Shown: positions 1 through 6,341 of the stretch, piece after piece
How the letters are laid out: every line of letters begins with the position of its first letter
Position numbering within the stretch: position 1 is the first letter of the stretch
NCBI GenBank assembly: GCA_945983015.1
Contig: CAMFSN010000081.1
Coordinates: 1-6,526 of the forward strand
Length of the DNA stretch: 6,526 nucleotides
Source: an uncultured Bacteroidales bacterium
GTDB lineage: Bacteria; Bacteroidota; Bacteroidia; Bacteroidales; UBA932
Reading direction: 5' to 3'
Translations under genes and position numbers: made by a program
The notes under the pieces: generated by a model
Databases searched by the model: none
Told to the model about the DNA's origin: nothing
What the model saw: the letters and a program-made list of their open reading frames with translations, nothing else

Positions 1-45
1 ACACGTAAGGAGTCGTCGGCAGCGTCAGATGTGTATAAGAGACAG
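1..45 (+). other. Illumina Nextera/P5 sequencing adapter left on the contig end (artefact)
   Basis: This stretch is synthetic. Bases 1-4 (ACAC) match the 3' end of the P5 oligo, bases 5-12 (GTAAGGAG) match the Nextera i5 index known as S505/N505, bases 13-26 (TCGTCGGCAGCGTC) are the Nextera read-1 stub, and bases 27-45 (AGATGTGTATAAGAGACAG) are the 19-bp Tn5 mosaic end. The four parts sit in exactly the order and orientation of a library molecule. Genomic sequence therefore starts at 46. A GTG at 31 inside the mosaic end starts an open frame that adds the spurious residues MYKRQ to the following gene fragment. It is not a natural Tn5 insertion, because the index and primer stub are present. 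Confidence 0.98.
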
Positions 46-540
46 GTGCCATATATCTTTGCCCAGATGGGTTCTTCCACTCCTTGGCTGGGCTCTTTGG
101 TGTCAGGGCTCTTTTTCCTGGCCATCTGTTTTGCGGCACTGTCTTCCGCCATCTCCCTATTCGAGGTGGGTGTGACTTATATGGTGGAGGAGAAGGGTTT
201 TTCCAGGAAGAAATCAGTGCTTTTGATTTTCGGCATAGCCTGGTCTTTGGGTATTGTCTCCTCCCTGTCCTTCGGGGTTTTGTCGGATTTGAAAATCTTT
301 GGGCGTTGTATCTTTGATTTCTTTGACTATCTGACTTCTAATTATCTGATGATGTTCGGAGGCCTTCTGACAGTGCTTTTTGCCGGCTGGGTGATGAAAC
401 GAGCTGATGTCTGGGATGAGTTTACAAATTCGGGAACACTTTCCATTAACAGGAATGTATTCCCGATAGTGTATATCCTTATGAAGTATTTCTCTCCTAT
501 AGGGATATTGCTTATATTCATTACTAACTTTCTGCCTTAG
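46..540 (+). CDS. Sodium-dependent transporter of the NSS (SNF/LeuT) family, C-terminal fragment
   Basis: This is the last 164 residues of an inner-membrane symporter that uses the sodium gradient to import an amino acid or related solute. The 5' end is missing because the contig stops at an adapter. Compared with the usual length of about 450 residues, roughly 280 residues (TM1-7) are absent. The start PYIFAQM, the following PWLG, and the helix with ALSSAISLFEV match the loop and TM8 of NSS proteins; the two serines align with the TM8 Thr/Ser pair that binds sodium in LeuT. Next come EKGFSRKK and three further hydrophobic segments (around nt 220-280, 310-405 and 455-535), consistent with the 11-helix bacterial form. 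The last 17 bp overlap the convergent amidohydrolase gene. Family assignment is strong; the substrate cannot be told from this part. Confidence 0.9.
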   Translation: MPYIFAQMGSSTPWLGSLVSGLFFLAICFAALSSAISLFEVGVTYMVEEKGFSRKKSVLLIFGIAWSLGIVSSLSFGVLSDLKIFGRCIFDFFDYLTSNYLMMFGGLLTVLFAGWVMKRADVWDEFTNSGTLSINRNVFPIVYILMKYFSPIGILLIFITNFLP

Positions 541-2146
541 TTCTTCTGAGAGCGTGTCCGCTGCCCTTAAGAGCCTCTCTATCAAGCTGTCCTTCAGTCA
601 GAATCCTGTGGCCGTTAATCCAGACCTCCTTGATTCCGAAGGCTTTGCTCTGATCCGGAGTTCCGGCTTTGAGTTCCTCTTCGTCGAAGATGCACAGGTC
701 GGCATAGTAGCCTTCCCGGACATAGCCTCTGGATTCTATGCCGAAGCGCTCGGCGACGGCGGCTGTCATCTTCCGGATAGTGCGAGGCAGGCTGTCGCCT
801 TCGCCGCTAAGGGCGTGTTTTAGAAACTTTGGAGCCACGTCGTAGATGGCAGGATTCTGTATTCCGTGTTCCTCGACCCAGGCGTCAGTCATATAGAGGA
901 CATTGTCATCCTTTGATAATTCGCTGACTATCTGAGGGGTAGAGTAAGGACCCATATTAACCCTTCCCTTGAAGTCGCTGTATTCGCAGAGATCCAGATA
1001 CATATCTATGTCGGATTTGCCTTCTTCCTGAGCTATCTGGTGTACGGTCTTGCCTTCGTATTTCTCGTAGCCGGGGCCTATGTAGGCTATCTGAATGTCA
1101 TCGAAGCCGAAACCCAGCAGAAGTATGCTTGCCTTGGCCAGGATGGTGAATTTCAACTTATTGAACCACTGCCTTTTAGCCTTAGGACTTAGCTCCGCAT
1201 ACCAAGCCGGCATTATGACGGTGATAACGCTCACCCCCAGCAGTTCGTCGTAGATGTCGAATTTGGCATCCACTCCGTTTTTCCTCATTTTGTAGATCAG
1301 CGAGAGCAGTTCCTTCTTATGCTTGAAAGAATTACGTCCCACGAAGATCATATGGGAGTACTGGAGCTTGCCCTTGCTGCCCTTTGTTATCTCTACCAGC
1401 TCGTCCATAGCCCTAAGCAGGTGCGCCCTTCCCAGCAGCGGATAATCCATACTTACTGCCGAACAGGCGCGTGGGTGCACGGTCATAGGGACGTCGTATT
1501 TCTCGGCCAATTTGTACACCTTCCTGAGTTCCTCTATCTTCGAGTACTTCCCCGGCTGGTACATCAGGCCAAGTGACACTCCGCAGGCTCCTTCCTGAAG
1601 GGACTGCTCGATTATGCCGAGCATTCTTTTTTCCTCTTCCGGGCTTAGGTCGCGGTTCTGGTATCCGCTTACCGAGGCTCTCGCCGAGCAGTGTCCCACG
1701 ATGGTGGCGATATTGCAAGGAACTTGGCCGTCAATACCCTCAAAAAAGGCTCCGGCGCTCGGGTATGTCCCTCTGCAGTCCTGCCCGTAGCCGAAGAGAC
1801 CTCCGCCGACCTTGTCCACGTTAGGGGAGTCGGCTTCGAAACCTATGGCGGATAGTCCGCAGTTGCCGGTAATGAAGGAGGTAAAACCCTGTCTGATAAA
1901 TGGCTCGAAGTATTTGAGTGGCTCTTTTTTGATGGCGAACCAGTCATTGTGGGAGTGGGCGTCTATAAAACCGGAGGATATGCTCCGCCCCTCGAGATTG
2001 ATGATCTGGTAGTCTTCTTCCTGCTCTATGTGCTCTGCCACTTTCAGAATTTTTTCTCCAGAGAGCAGAATGTCGCCTATAAAAGGCTCGGAGGCAGTCC
2101 CGTCATAAATCTTGCCTCCTTTCAGTAAGGTTTTAGTACAACTCAT
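524..2146 (-). CDS. D-aminoacylase / N-acyl-D-amino-acid deacylase family amidohydrolase
   Basis: This is a 540-residue metal-dependent hydrolase of the amidohydrolase superfamily. Family members remove the acyl group from N-acyl-D-amino acids, and relatives act on other N-acyl or cyclic amides. The N-terminal beta-sandwich strand reads LLKGGKIYDGTASEP, followed by the barrel metal motif GFIDAHSHND (His64, His66). The family-typical metal-ligand cysteine is in TGNCG (Cys96). Later ligands are probably His224 (TVHPR), His265 (QYSHM) and Asp421 (MTDAW). The C-terminus returns to the sandwich with a GYYADLCIFD strand and a VWINGHRI strand. It is longer than the roughly 480-residue Alcaligenes enzymes, with extra sequence around 270-350. 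There is no signal peptide, so it is probably cytoplasmic. The ATG is preceded by A/T-rich DNA with no Shine-Dalgarno sequence. It lies 64 bp downstream of bcp in the same direction and is convergent with the transporter. The superfamily is firm; D-amino-acid specificity is inferred. Confidence 0.85.
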   Translation of the reverse strand: MSCTKTLLKGGKIYDGTASEPFIGDILLSGEKILKVAEHIEQEEDYQIINLEGRSISSGFIDAHSHNDWFAIKKEPLKYFEPFIRQGFTSFITGNCGLSAIGFEADSPNVDKVGGGLFGYGQDCRGTYPSAGAFFEGIDGQVPCNIATIVGHCSARASVSGYQNRDLSPEEEKRMLGIIEQSLQEGACGVSLGLMYQPGKYSKIEELRKVYKLAEKYDVPMTVHPRACSAVSMDYPLLGRAHLLRAMDELVEITKGSKGKLQYSHMIFVGRNSFKHKKELLSLIYKMRKNGVDAKFDIYDELLGVSVITVIMPAWYAELSPKAKRQWFNKLKFTILAKASILLLGFGFDDIQIAYIGPGYEKYEGKTVHQIAQEEGKSDIDMYLDLCEYSDFKGRVNMGPYSTPQIVSELSKDDNVLYMTDAWVEEHGIQNPAIYDVAPKFLKHALSGEGDSLPRTIRKMTAAVAERFGIESRGYVREGYYADLCIFDEEELKAGTPDQSKAFGIKEVWINGHRILTEGQLDREALKGSGHALRRTKAES

Positions 2147-2210
2147 AGATTATAGATTTTAGTTTGTAATTACTATTGGTAAGTAGTCCTGTGGAGCTGG
2201 CAGATAGCTT

Positions 2211-2675
2211 TTATTTTACTTTAATGTAGTCAAGTATCTGCTCGGCGTGAATTTTGGTCTTTATCTCCTTAGGGCTGAAAATCTTCTCTATCACACCTTC
2301 TTCATTTACCAGATAGGTGGTCCTGAGTATGCCTATGGTTCTGTGTCCGCAGGCGACTTTTTCTCCCCAGCAGCCCAACTCTTGCAGAACTGTGGTCTCG
2401 GTGTCGGCTATGAGAGGGAATTCCAGTCCCTGCTCGCTGGCAAATTTCTTCTGGCTGGCCTGTTTGTCCTTGCTGATACCTATTATGCTGTAGCCCAGGG
2501 ATTCAAGCTCCTGCTTATGGGCCTGAAGGGAACAGGCCTCCGCCGTACAGCCGCTGGTATTGGCCTTAGGGTAGGAGTAGAGAATTATTTTACGTCCGCG
2601 ATAATCGCTTGCCTTGATCTGTTTACCGTCCTGGTCAATTCCCAGAATCTCCGGTATCTTGTCTCCTATGTTCAT
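2211..2675 (-). CDS. bcp: Thioredoxin-dependent thiol peroxidase, Bcp/PrxQ-type peroxiredoxin
   Basis: This 154-residue protein is of normal length for a cytoplasmic peroxiredoxin that reduces hydrogen peroxide and organic or lipid hydroperoxides with electrons from thioredoxin. The active-site pattern P-x3-T-x2-C is seen at Pro36-Thr40-Cys43 within YSYPKANTSGCT. Cys48, five residues on, is the resolving cysteine expected of atypical two-cysteine Bcp enzymes. Arg118 in the ILRTTYLV strand fits the conserved catalytic arginine. VIGIS-like and LGCWGEK segments match E. coli Bcp. Two further cysteines, 102 and 109, flank the WGEK loop. The start codon overlaps the stop of the upstream lipoprotein gene (ATGA), with no Shine-Dalgarno sequence, which suggests translational coupling. 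The amidohydrolase gene follows after 64 bp and is probably co-transcribed. Confidence 0.95.
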   Translation of the reverse strand: MNIGDKIPEILGIDQDGKQIKASDYRGRKIILYSYPKANTSGCTAEACSLQAHKQELESLGYSIIGISKDKQASQKKFASEQGLEFPLIADTETTVLQELGCWGEKVACGHRTIGILRTTYLVNEEGVIEKIFSPKEIKTKIHAEQILDYIKVK

Positions 2676-3310
2676 AGTGATGCTATTTTGTTAAGATATT
2701 GATTTATATCGATATACTTTAGATTTTTCGACGCTGCGAGCCCGTTTGGATTGCTTCCTGCCTCTCCCTCGGGAATCTCTTCTCCGAAGCCTTCGAAGAG
2801 TTTGACCCAAAACTCCGGAATCTCTCCGCTGCTATCCCTGAAGCTCATCGGGGCCTCCTCGAAGAGGGGCCTTCCGTCTTTTTGGACATAGCTGTCGTAG
2901 ATCAGCTCTGAGCAGTACATCTTCCCGTTATCCTTTTTGAAATGCCAATCGTATTCCTCTCCCAGATGTCCCATAGCCCGTTGCAGGCTTGCCGGAATGT
3001 CGGTCTTCCCGCAGGGGCGCAGGCAGACAAGGCCCGCAGGGGAATTGGCATAAAACTCTGCTAATGAAATGATCCTGACGCCCTGGCTGGGGCTGGCCTC
3101 GAGGACTTTGGGCTCTCCCTCCAGAAATCTGAAGATAGCGACGTGGTCGAACTGGAGCTCGCTGTGGCTTCGGGTGGATTCCACGATGCTGCGGCTGAAG
3201 TCGGAGCTGTCGGCGATGCAGAAGAGCAGATCCCCATCACGTGGGGAAAGCGGCCTCTTACAAGAGTTTAGGAGGGCCAAAATCGAGAGGATGAAGATTA
3301 ACTTTCTCAT
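2672..3310 (-). CDS. YiiX/YaeF-type permuted papain-like hydrolase (C92 family), lipoprotein
   Basis: This 212-residue protein starts with MRKLIFILSILALLNSC, a lipoprotein signal with the lipobox LNSC; Cys17 would be lipidated and anchor the enzyme to an envelope membrane. The mature part matches the circularly permuted NlpC/P60 (papain-like) fold of the YiiX/YaeF type. A GDLLF strand is at residues 26-30, the probable catalytic His56 lies in FDHVAIF, the third acidic residue is probably Glu71 in VLEAS, and the nucleophile Cys133 is in MYCSELIY after EYDW (119-122). Histidine before cysteine is the permuted order. Proteins of this group are thought to cleave amide or ester bonds in lipids or peptides, but their natural substrates are poorly known. 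The C-terminus from about 175 is Gly/Glu-rich and probably flexible. It is the first gene of the leftward set, 58 bp from the divergent lemA, and its TGA overlaps the bcp start by 4 bp. Confidence 0.85.
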   Translation of the reverse strand: MRKLIFILSILALLNSCKRPLSPRDGDLLFCIADSSDFSRSIVESTRSHSELQFDHVAIFRFLEGEPKVLEASPSQGVRIISLAEFYANSPAGLVCLRPCGKTDIPASLQRAMGHLGEEYDWHFKKDNGKMYCSELIYDSYVQKDGRPLFEEAPMSFRDSSGEIPEFWVKLFEGFGEEIPEGEAGSNPNGLAASKNLKYIDINQYLNKIASL

Positions 3311-3368
3311 TCTGGCGATAAAATTAAGTATAATATTTTGTAAATTGCAGGGATTTAATTGAAAAAAT
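3311..3368. promoter_or_regulatory. Divergent promoter region between the lipoprotein hydrolase gene and lemA
   Basis: This 58-bp, strongly A/T-rich gap separates two divergent genes and must hold the proximal promoters of both if they are not read from further away. On the + strand, TAATATTTTG at 3331-3340 resembles the Bacteroidota -7 box (TAnnTTTG) but with two extra bases between TA and TTTG, and no TTTG is found at the -33 position. On the - strand, TAATTTTA at 3318-3325 matches seven of eight positions, but its distance to an upstream TTTA is too short. Neither is convincing alone. The start codons have no Shine-Dalgarno sequence; lemA is preceded by GAAAAAAT, the A-rich context common in Bacteroidota. 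Confidence 0.35.
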
Positions 3369-3920
3369 ATGACTGCTATTATTATTATCGTCGCAGTGTT
3401 GCTGGTGCTGCTGCTTTGGATTGTATCTACTCAGCGTAAACTTGTTAATGCAGATGAACTCTGTGGCAACTCCCTTTCTCAGATAGGGGTTCAGCTTCAA
3501 AGCCGTTGGGATGCCGTGTCGGCCCTGGTCAAACTTACCAAATCCTATAACGAACACGAGTACAGAACTTTAACTGATGTGATAGCTCAGCGCAGGGTGA
3601 TTACTTCTTCCAGCACAGCTTCCGATGTGATGGCTCAGGAGAAGGCCCTTAGTACACTGACATCTAAAATCCAAGTGGTGGCTGAGAGTTATCCCGAGCT
3701 TAAGGCAGAGGCCACTTACACTAAGACTATGGATAGTCTGAACAGCTATGAGAACAAGGTGCGCACCAGCCGTATGGTTTATAATGACAGTGTCACCAGA
3801 TATAATCGTATGGTTAGACAGTTCCCTGATGCCATCGTGGCTTCTGTCTTGAACTTCACTGTGAAAGAATATCTTCAGGAAGTGTCCGAGAAAAAGGATA
3901 TGCCCGAGATTAATATCTAA
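3369..3920 (+). CDS. lemA: LemA family protein
   Basis: This 183-residue protein has one N-terminal membrane segment (about residues 3-18, very rich in Ile/Val/Leu) followed by a long helical domain. LemA signatures are present in order: NSLSQIGVQLQSRWDAVSALV (31-51, the usual site of SQIDVQLKRRYD), KSYNEHE (58-64), a second helix with EKALSTL, AESYPELKA (104-112), ENKVRTSRMVYNDSVTRYN (127-145) and FPDAIVA (151-157). The role of LemA proteins is not settled; they are small membrane-anchored helical-bundle proteins. The gene is followed after 5 bp by the DUF2207 gene, a pairing seen in many bacteria, so the two proteins probably act together in the envelope. It is 58 bp from the divergent hydrolase gene. 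Length and motifs are normal, with no sign of truncation. Confidence 0.93.
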   Translation: MTAIIIIVAVLLVLLLWIVSTQRKLVNADELCGNSLSQIGVQLQSRWDAVSALVKLTKSYNEHEYRTLTDVIAQRRVITSSSTASDVMAQEKALSTLTSKIQVVAESYPELKAEATYTKTMDSLNSYENKVRTSRMVYNDSVTRYNRMVRQFPDAIVASVLNFTVKEYLQEVSEKKDMPEINI

Positions 3921-3925
3921 GTCAA

Positions 3926-5551
3926 ATGTTTAGAAAGTTTCTCCTTACTCTGGCGGGAGTTTTTGCCGCTATGCTTTCCTATGCCTATAGCCCTGCTATA
4001 AGGCAGATAAAGCTGGATGTGGAACTGCTGGATGACGGCTCGGCCAGGGTGCAGGAGTTCTGGGATATCTGCGTGGCTTCAGGAACGGAGTGGTATCTGG
4101 TCAGGGACAATCTCCAGGATATAGTGATAGACGATCTCAGGGTAAGTGATGAGAGCGGATTGTCATTCGATAACATAGGCGAGTGGGATGTGGACAGGAG
4201 CCTGGAGTGGAAAAGGGGCAAGTGCGGGATAGTCCATAAGAAAAGGGGAGTGGAGCTTTGCTGGGGTGTGGGCTCTATGGGAGATCATCAGTACAGGGTC
4301 TCCTACACTATGACTAATGTTATCAAGTCCTTGAATGACTACGATATGCTACATATCCAGTTCGTTTCCCCGGGGCTTTCCTCTCCGGCTCAGAAAGTGG
4401 AGTTAAGACTTTGGAGCAAGGACAGGAGTTTTGACACTTCGCATTGCAGGGCCTGGGCTTTCGGCTATGTGGGAAGTTGTGAATTTGTAGATGGGACAGT
4501 GCTTTTCAAAAGTTCTGAGGCTTTCAGGTCGAGGAGTAGTCTTATAGCCCTGCTGCGCTTTGACAAGGGTATGTTCCAGCCTCTTAGCTCTCAGGATAAG
4601 GATTTCCAGACAGTTCTGGATAAGGCCCTGGAGGGGAGTGACGGTTCGGATGAGGAGGATGTCTCTCTGAAGGAGCTTTTACTGGCCTTCCTCTTTCTGG
4701 CATTGGCTCTGGTCTTGATCTGCATTATCGCATACCGCGCGTATATACGATCTATTCTGGGCTGCAGGGAAAAGGATATCAATTGGTATAGAGAGCCGCC
4801 TTTTGACTCGGATCTGGTGCTGAGTAACTACCTGCTCAAACTCCTGGGTAAGAATACGAAGGGCTGTACTTTGGCCTCTGCCCAGATTCTGAGGATGATA
4901 TATCAGGGCTATCTGAAAGTGAGCAAGGACCCGAAGGGGCGCCTTGAAATCTCCTTTAATGAAGGAAAGGGGCTACCTGAAGATAAGGTGGAGGCTGGGT
5001 TGTACGATATGATGCTGAAGGCGAGTGGAAAGGATAAAGTATTGCAGGAGAAGGAGTTCTCCAGCTGGTCTTCAGCTCACGGCAAACAGGTGTCCGCCTG
5101 GCTTAGTCTCGCTGAGGAGGAGGCTAAGACGAGACTCGTTCGGCAGAATCTGAAGTCAGGAGTGAAATTCAGTGTCAAGGGGCAGGAGGAAGCCCGTAAT
5201 CTTTTGGGCTTTAAGAAGTTCCTTAACGACTTTACACTGATGAAAGAAAAGGATACCCAGGAGGCTGTTCTGTGGGAGGAGTATCTGGTTTTCGGGGCCT
5301 TGTTTGGTATAGCTGACAAGGTGGCCAAACAGCTCAAGGACATTAATCCTGAACTCTTCGAGCAGGTAGCGGACTGTGATTTTGATACTTTCAGCGTTCT
5401 GATTTTCAGGTCTAATATGCTCTCCCGCGCCATCCTTAATTCCTATGCCAATTATGCCGCTTCTCACTCTGGCCAGGGTTTGGGTGGTCAGAGCTCTTTC
5501 GGGGGAGGCGGTGGCTTCAGCGGAGGTGGTTTTGGAGGAGGTAGCAGATAG
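3926..5551 (+). CDS. DUF2207 domain-containing membrane protein with glycine-rich C-terminus
   Basis: This 541-residue protein begins with a Sec signal peptide (about 1-20, hydrophobic core LLTLAGVFAAML, probable cleavage near SYA). Residues 22-200 form the beta-rich extracytoplasmic DUF2207 region, starting IRQIKLDVELLDDGSARVQEFW, which fits the family opening. One clear membrane helix spans about 250-272 and is followed by a basic stretch (RAYIRSILGCREK). The cytoplasmic part has a helix-rich segment ending in ILRMIYQGYLKVS (321-333) and the family element LLGFKKFLNDFTLM...LWEEYLVFGALFGIADKV (426-466). The last 22 residues are Gly/Ser/Phe-rich (GGGGGFSGGGFGGGSR), a common ending in this family. 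Function is unknown. It follows lemA by 5 bp and is presumably co-transcribed and translated with it. I see only one internal membrane helix, whereas many relatives have an additional pair. Confidence 0.88.
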   Translation: MFRKFLLTLAGVFAAMLSYAYSPAIRQIKLDVELLDDGSARVQEFWDICVASGTEWYLVRDNLQDIVIDDLRVSDESGLSFDNIGEWDVDRSLEWKRGKCGIVHKKRGVELCWGVGSMGDHQYRVSYTMTNVIKSLNDYDMLHIQFVSPGLSSPAQKVELRLWSKDRSFDTSHCRAWAFGYVGSCEFVDGTVLFKSSEAFRSRSSLIALLRFDKGMFQPLSSQDKDFQTVLDKALEGSDGSDEEDVSLKELLLAFLFLALALVLICIIAYRAYIRSILGCREKDINWYREPPFDSDLVLSNYLLKLLGKNTKGCTLASAQILRMIYQGYLKVSKDPKGRLEISFNEGKGLPEDKVEAGLYDMMLKASGKDKVLQEKEFSSWSSAHGKQVSAWLSLAEEEAKTRLVRQNLKSGVKFSVKGQEEARNLLGFKKFLNDFTLMKEKDTQEAVLWEEYLVFGALFGIADKVAKQLKDINPELFEQVADCDFDTFSVLIFRSNMLSRAILNSYANYAASHSGQGLGGQSSFGGGGGFSGGGFGGGSR

Positions 5552-5553
5552 AG

Positions 5554-6273
5554 CTATTCTTCTTCGTATTTGAATGGAAGGTGATTAAGGTCTCCATCGA
5601 ATGCGCCCAGTTCGAAATGGTAGCGGGCTATGCCGCAGTCCATCTGAGTGTATCCGATAAGGGAGTGACCCTTGTGGAATTTGACTCTGGCCAGAGTCTC
5701 GCCTTCTTTGGTTCCTAAGTATTCGATGTAGAATTTCTGCTGGTTTACCGCTGTAGGGGCGAGTTGGGCGGCTTTTACTCCTTTTTTATACCACTCAGGG
5801 CTGCTTTCCTTTAGGTCGCTTATCTCTTCGAGAGCCTTGCTTTTATGTTGAATGCCGGCTGTCTCGCCGTAGCCTATGGCTATGTAGCAGGCGATTTTCT
5901 CATCTTTTTCGAGAATGTAGGTATCTTTGATTTTAGTGTAGCTGACTCCTGCCCAGCAGCTGTTAAGACCTATGCTTTGGGCGAAGAGTACCAAGGCTTC
6001 ACCGTAGTAGCCTATCTGCTCGTCGAGAGTTGGGGATTTTTTTCCGGCTGCGACTATGTAGGCGTTTACTCCGCTGAATTTTCCATAGGCCGGAAGCCCT
6101 GAAAATGCTTTCTTCTCGTCGCATACCAGCTGGAAATGCAGGCCGCTCTGCGAGTTGATTTCTCTGATTTTATCTTGAAGGAGTTTCCTGCACTCTTCGC
6201 TGAGCGGAATGTCCTTATAGCGTCGAACTGAATGACGCTGCTCTATGGCATCTAATAATGAAATAATCTCCAT
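5554..6273 (-). CDS. Nitroreductase family protein (FMN-dependent, TM1586-like putative nitroreductase)
   Basis: This 239-residue protein is a probable cytoplasmic FMN oxidoreductase of the nitroreductase superfamily; the physiological substrate is unknown. The N-terminal RHSVRRY (13-19) is the classic phosphate-binding motif of these enzymes. A central helix, GEALVLFAQSIGLNSCWAG (91-109), matches the FMN-contacting helix and loop. The sequence then repeats nitroreductase-like features in its second half: AAQLAPTAVNQQKFYI (168-183), resembling the usual AP-S-x-x-N-x-QP element, and MDCGIARYHFEL (211-222). This points to the group in which one chain carries two half-domains. The ATG is preceded by AGGAG with 8-nt spacing. 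It is convergent with the DUF2207 gene, the two stops separated by 2 bp. It appears to be a single-gene unit with its own promoter. Confidence 0.88.
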   Translation of the reverse strand: MEIISLLDAIEQRHSVRRYKDIPLSEECRKLLQDKIREINSQSGLHFQLVCDEKKAFSGLPAYGKFSGVNAYIVAAGKKSPTLDEQIGYYGEALVLFAQSIGLNSCWAGVSYTKIKDTYILEKDEKIACYIAIGYGETAGIQHKSKALEEISDLKESSPEWYKKGVKAAQLAPTAVNQQKFYIEYLGTKEGETLARVKFHKGHSLIGYTQMDCGIARYHFELGAFDGDLNHLPFKYEEE

Positions 6274-6281
6274 TTCTTAAT

Positions 6282-6286
6282 CTCCT
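6282..6286 (-). promoter_or_regulatory. Shine-Dalgarno-like site of the nitroreductase gene
   Basis: On the - strand AGGAG lies 8 nt before the ATG at 6273. This is the only start in the window with a clear Shine-Dalgarno match; the other starts have A/T-rich leaders, as is usual in Bacteroidota. It supports the chosen nitroreductase start. Confidence 0.55.
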
Positions 6287-6341
6287 AATTATCTAAGTGT
6301 TCCTGCACCTTTACATATAAAGTCCTTAAAGGGTTCATTTT

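Noticed and set aside
31..45. GTG start giving the transporter fragment an N-terminus MYKRQ
   Set aside because: It lies in the Tn5 mosaic end of the adapter; the native gene has lost its 5' part.
1413..1718. 101-residue open frame on the - strand inside the amidohydrolase gene
   Set aside because: It is a shadow frame within a gene with clear catalytic motifs and has an Arg/Gly/Pro-rich composition typical of out-of-frame reading.
2147..2210. Intrinsic terminator or separate promoter between bcp and the amidohydrolase gene
   Set aside because: No stable hairpin with a T-tract and no TAnnTTTG box was seen on the - strand; co-transcription is the simpler reading.
2247..2702. 151-residue + strand open frame opposite bcp
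   Set aside because: It is fully antisense to a well-supported peroxiredoxin gene and shows no recognisable motif.
3329..3334. Perfect TATAAT as a sigma-70 -10 box for lemA
   Set aside because: No -35 match is found at the proper spacing, and Bacteroidota promoters use TAnnTTTG; chance is likely in A/T-rich DNA.
5483..5548. Glycine-codon-rich stretch as a DNA repeat
   Set aside because: It is the ordinary low-complexity C-terminal tail of DUF2207 proteins and has no regular DNA repeat unit.
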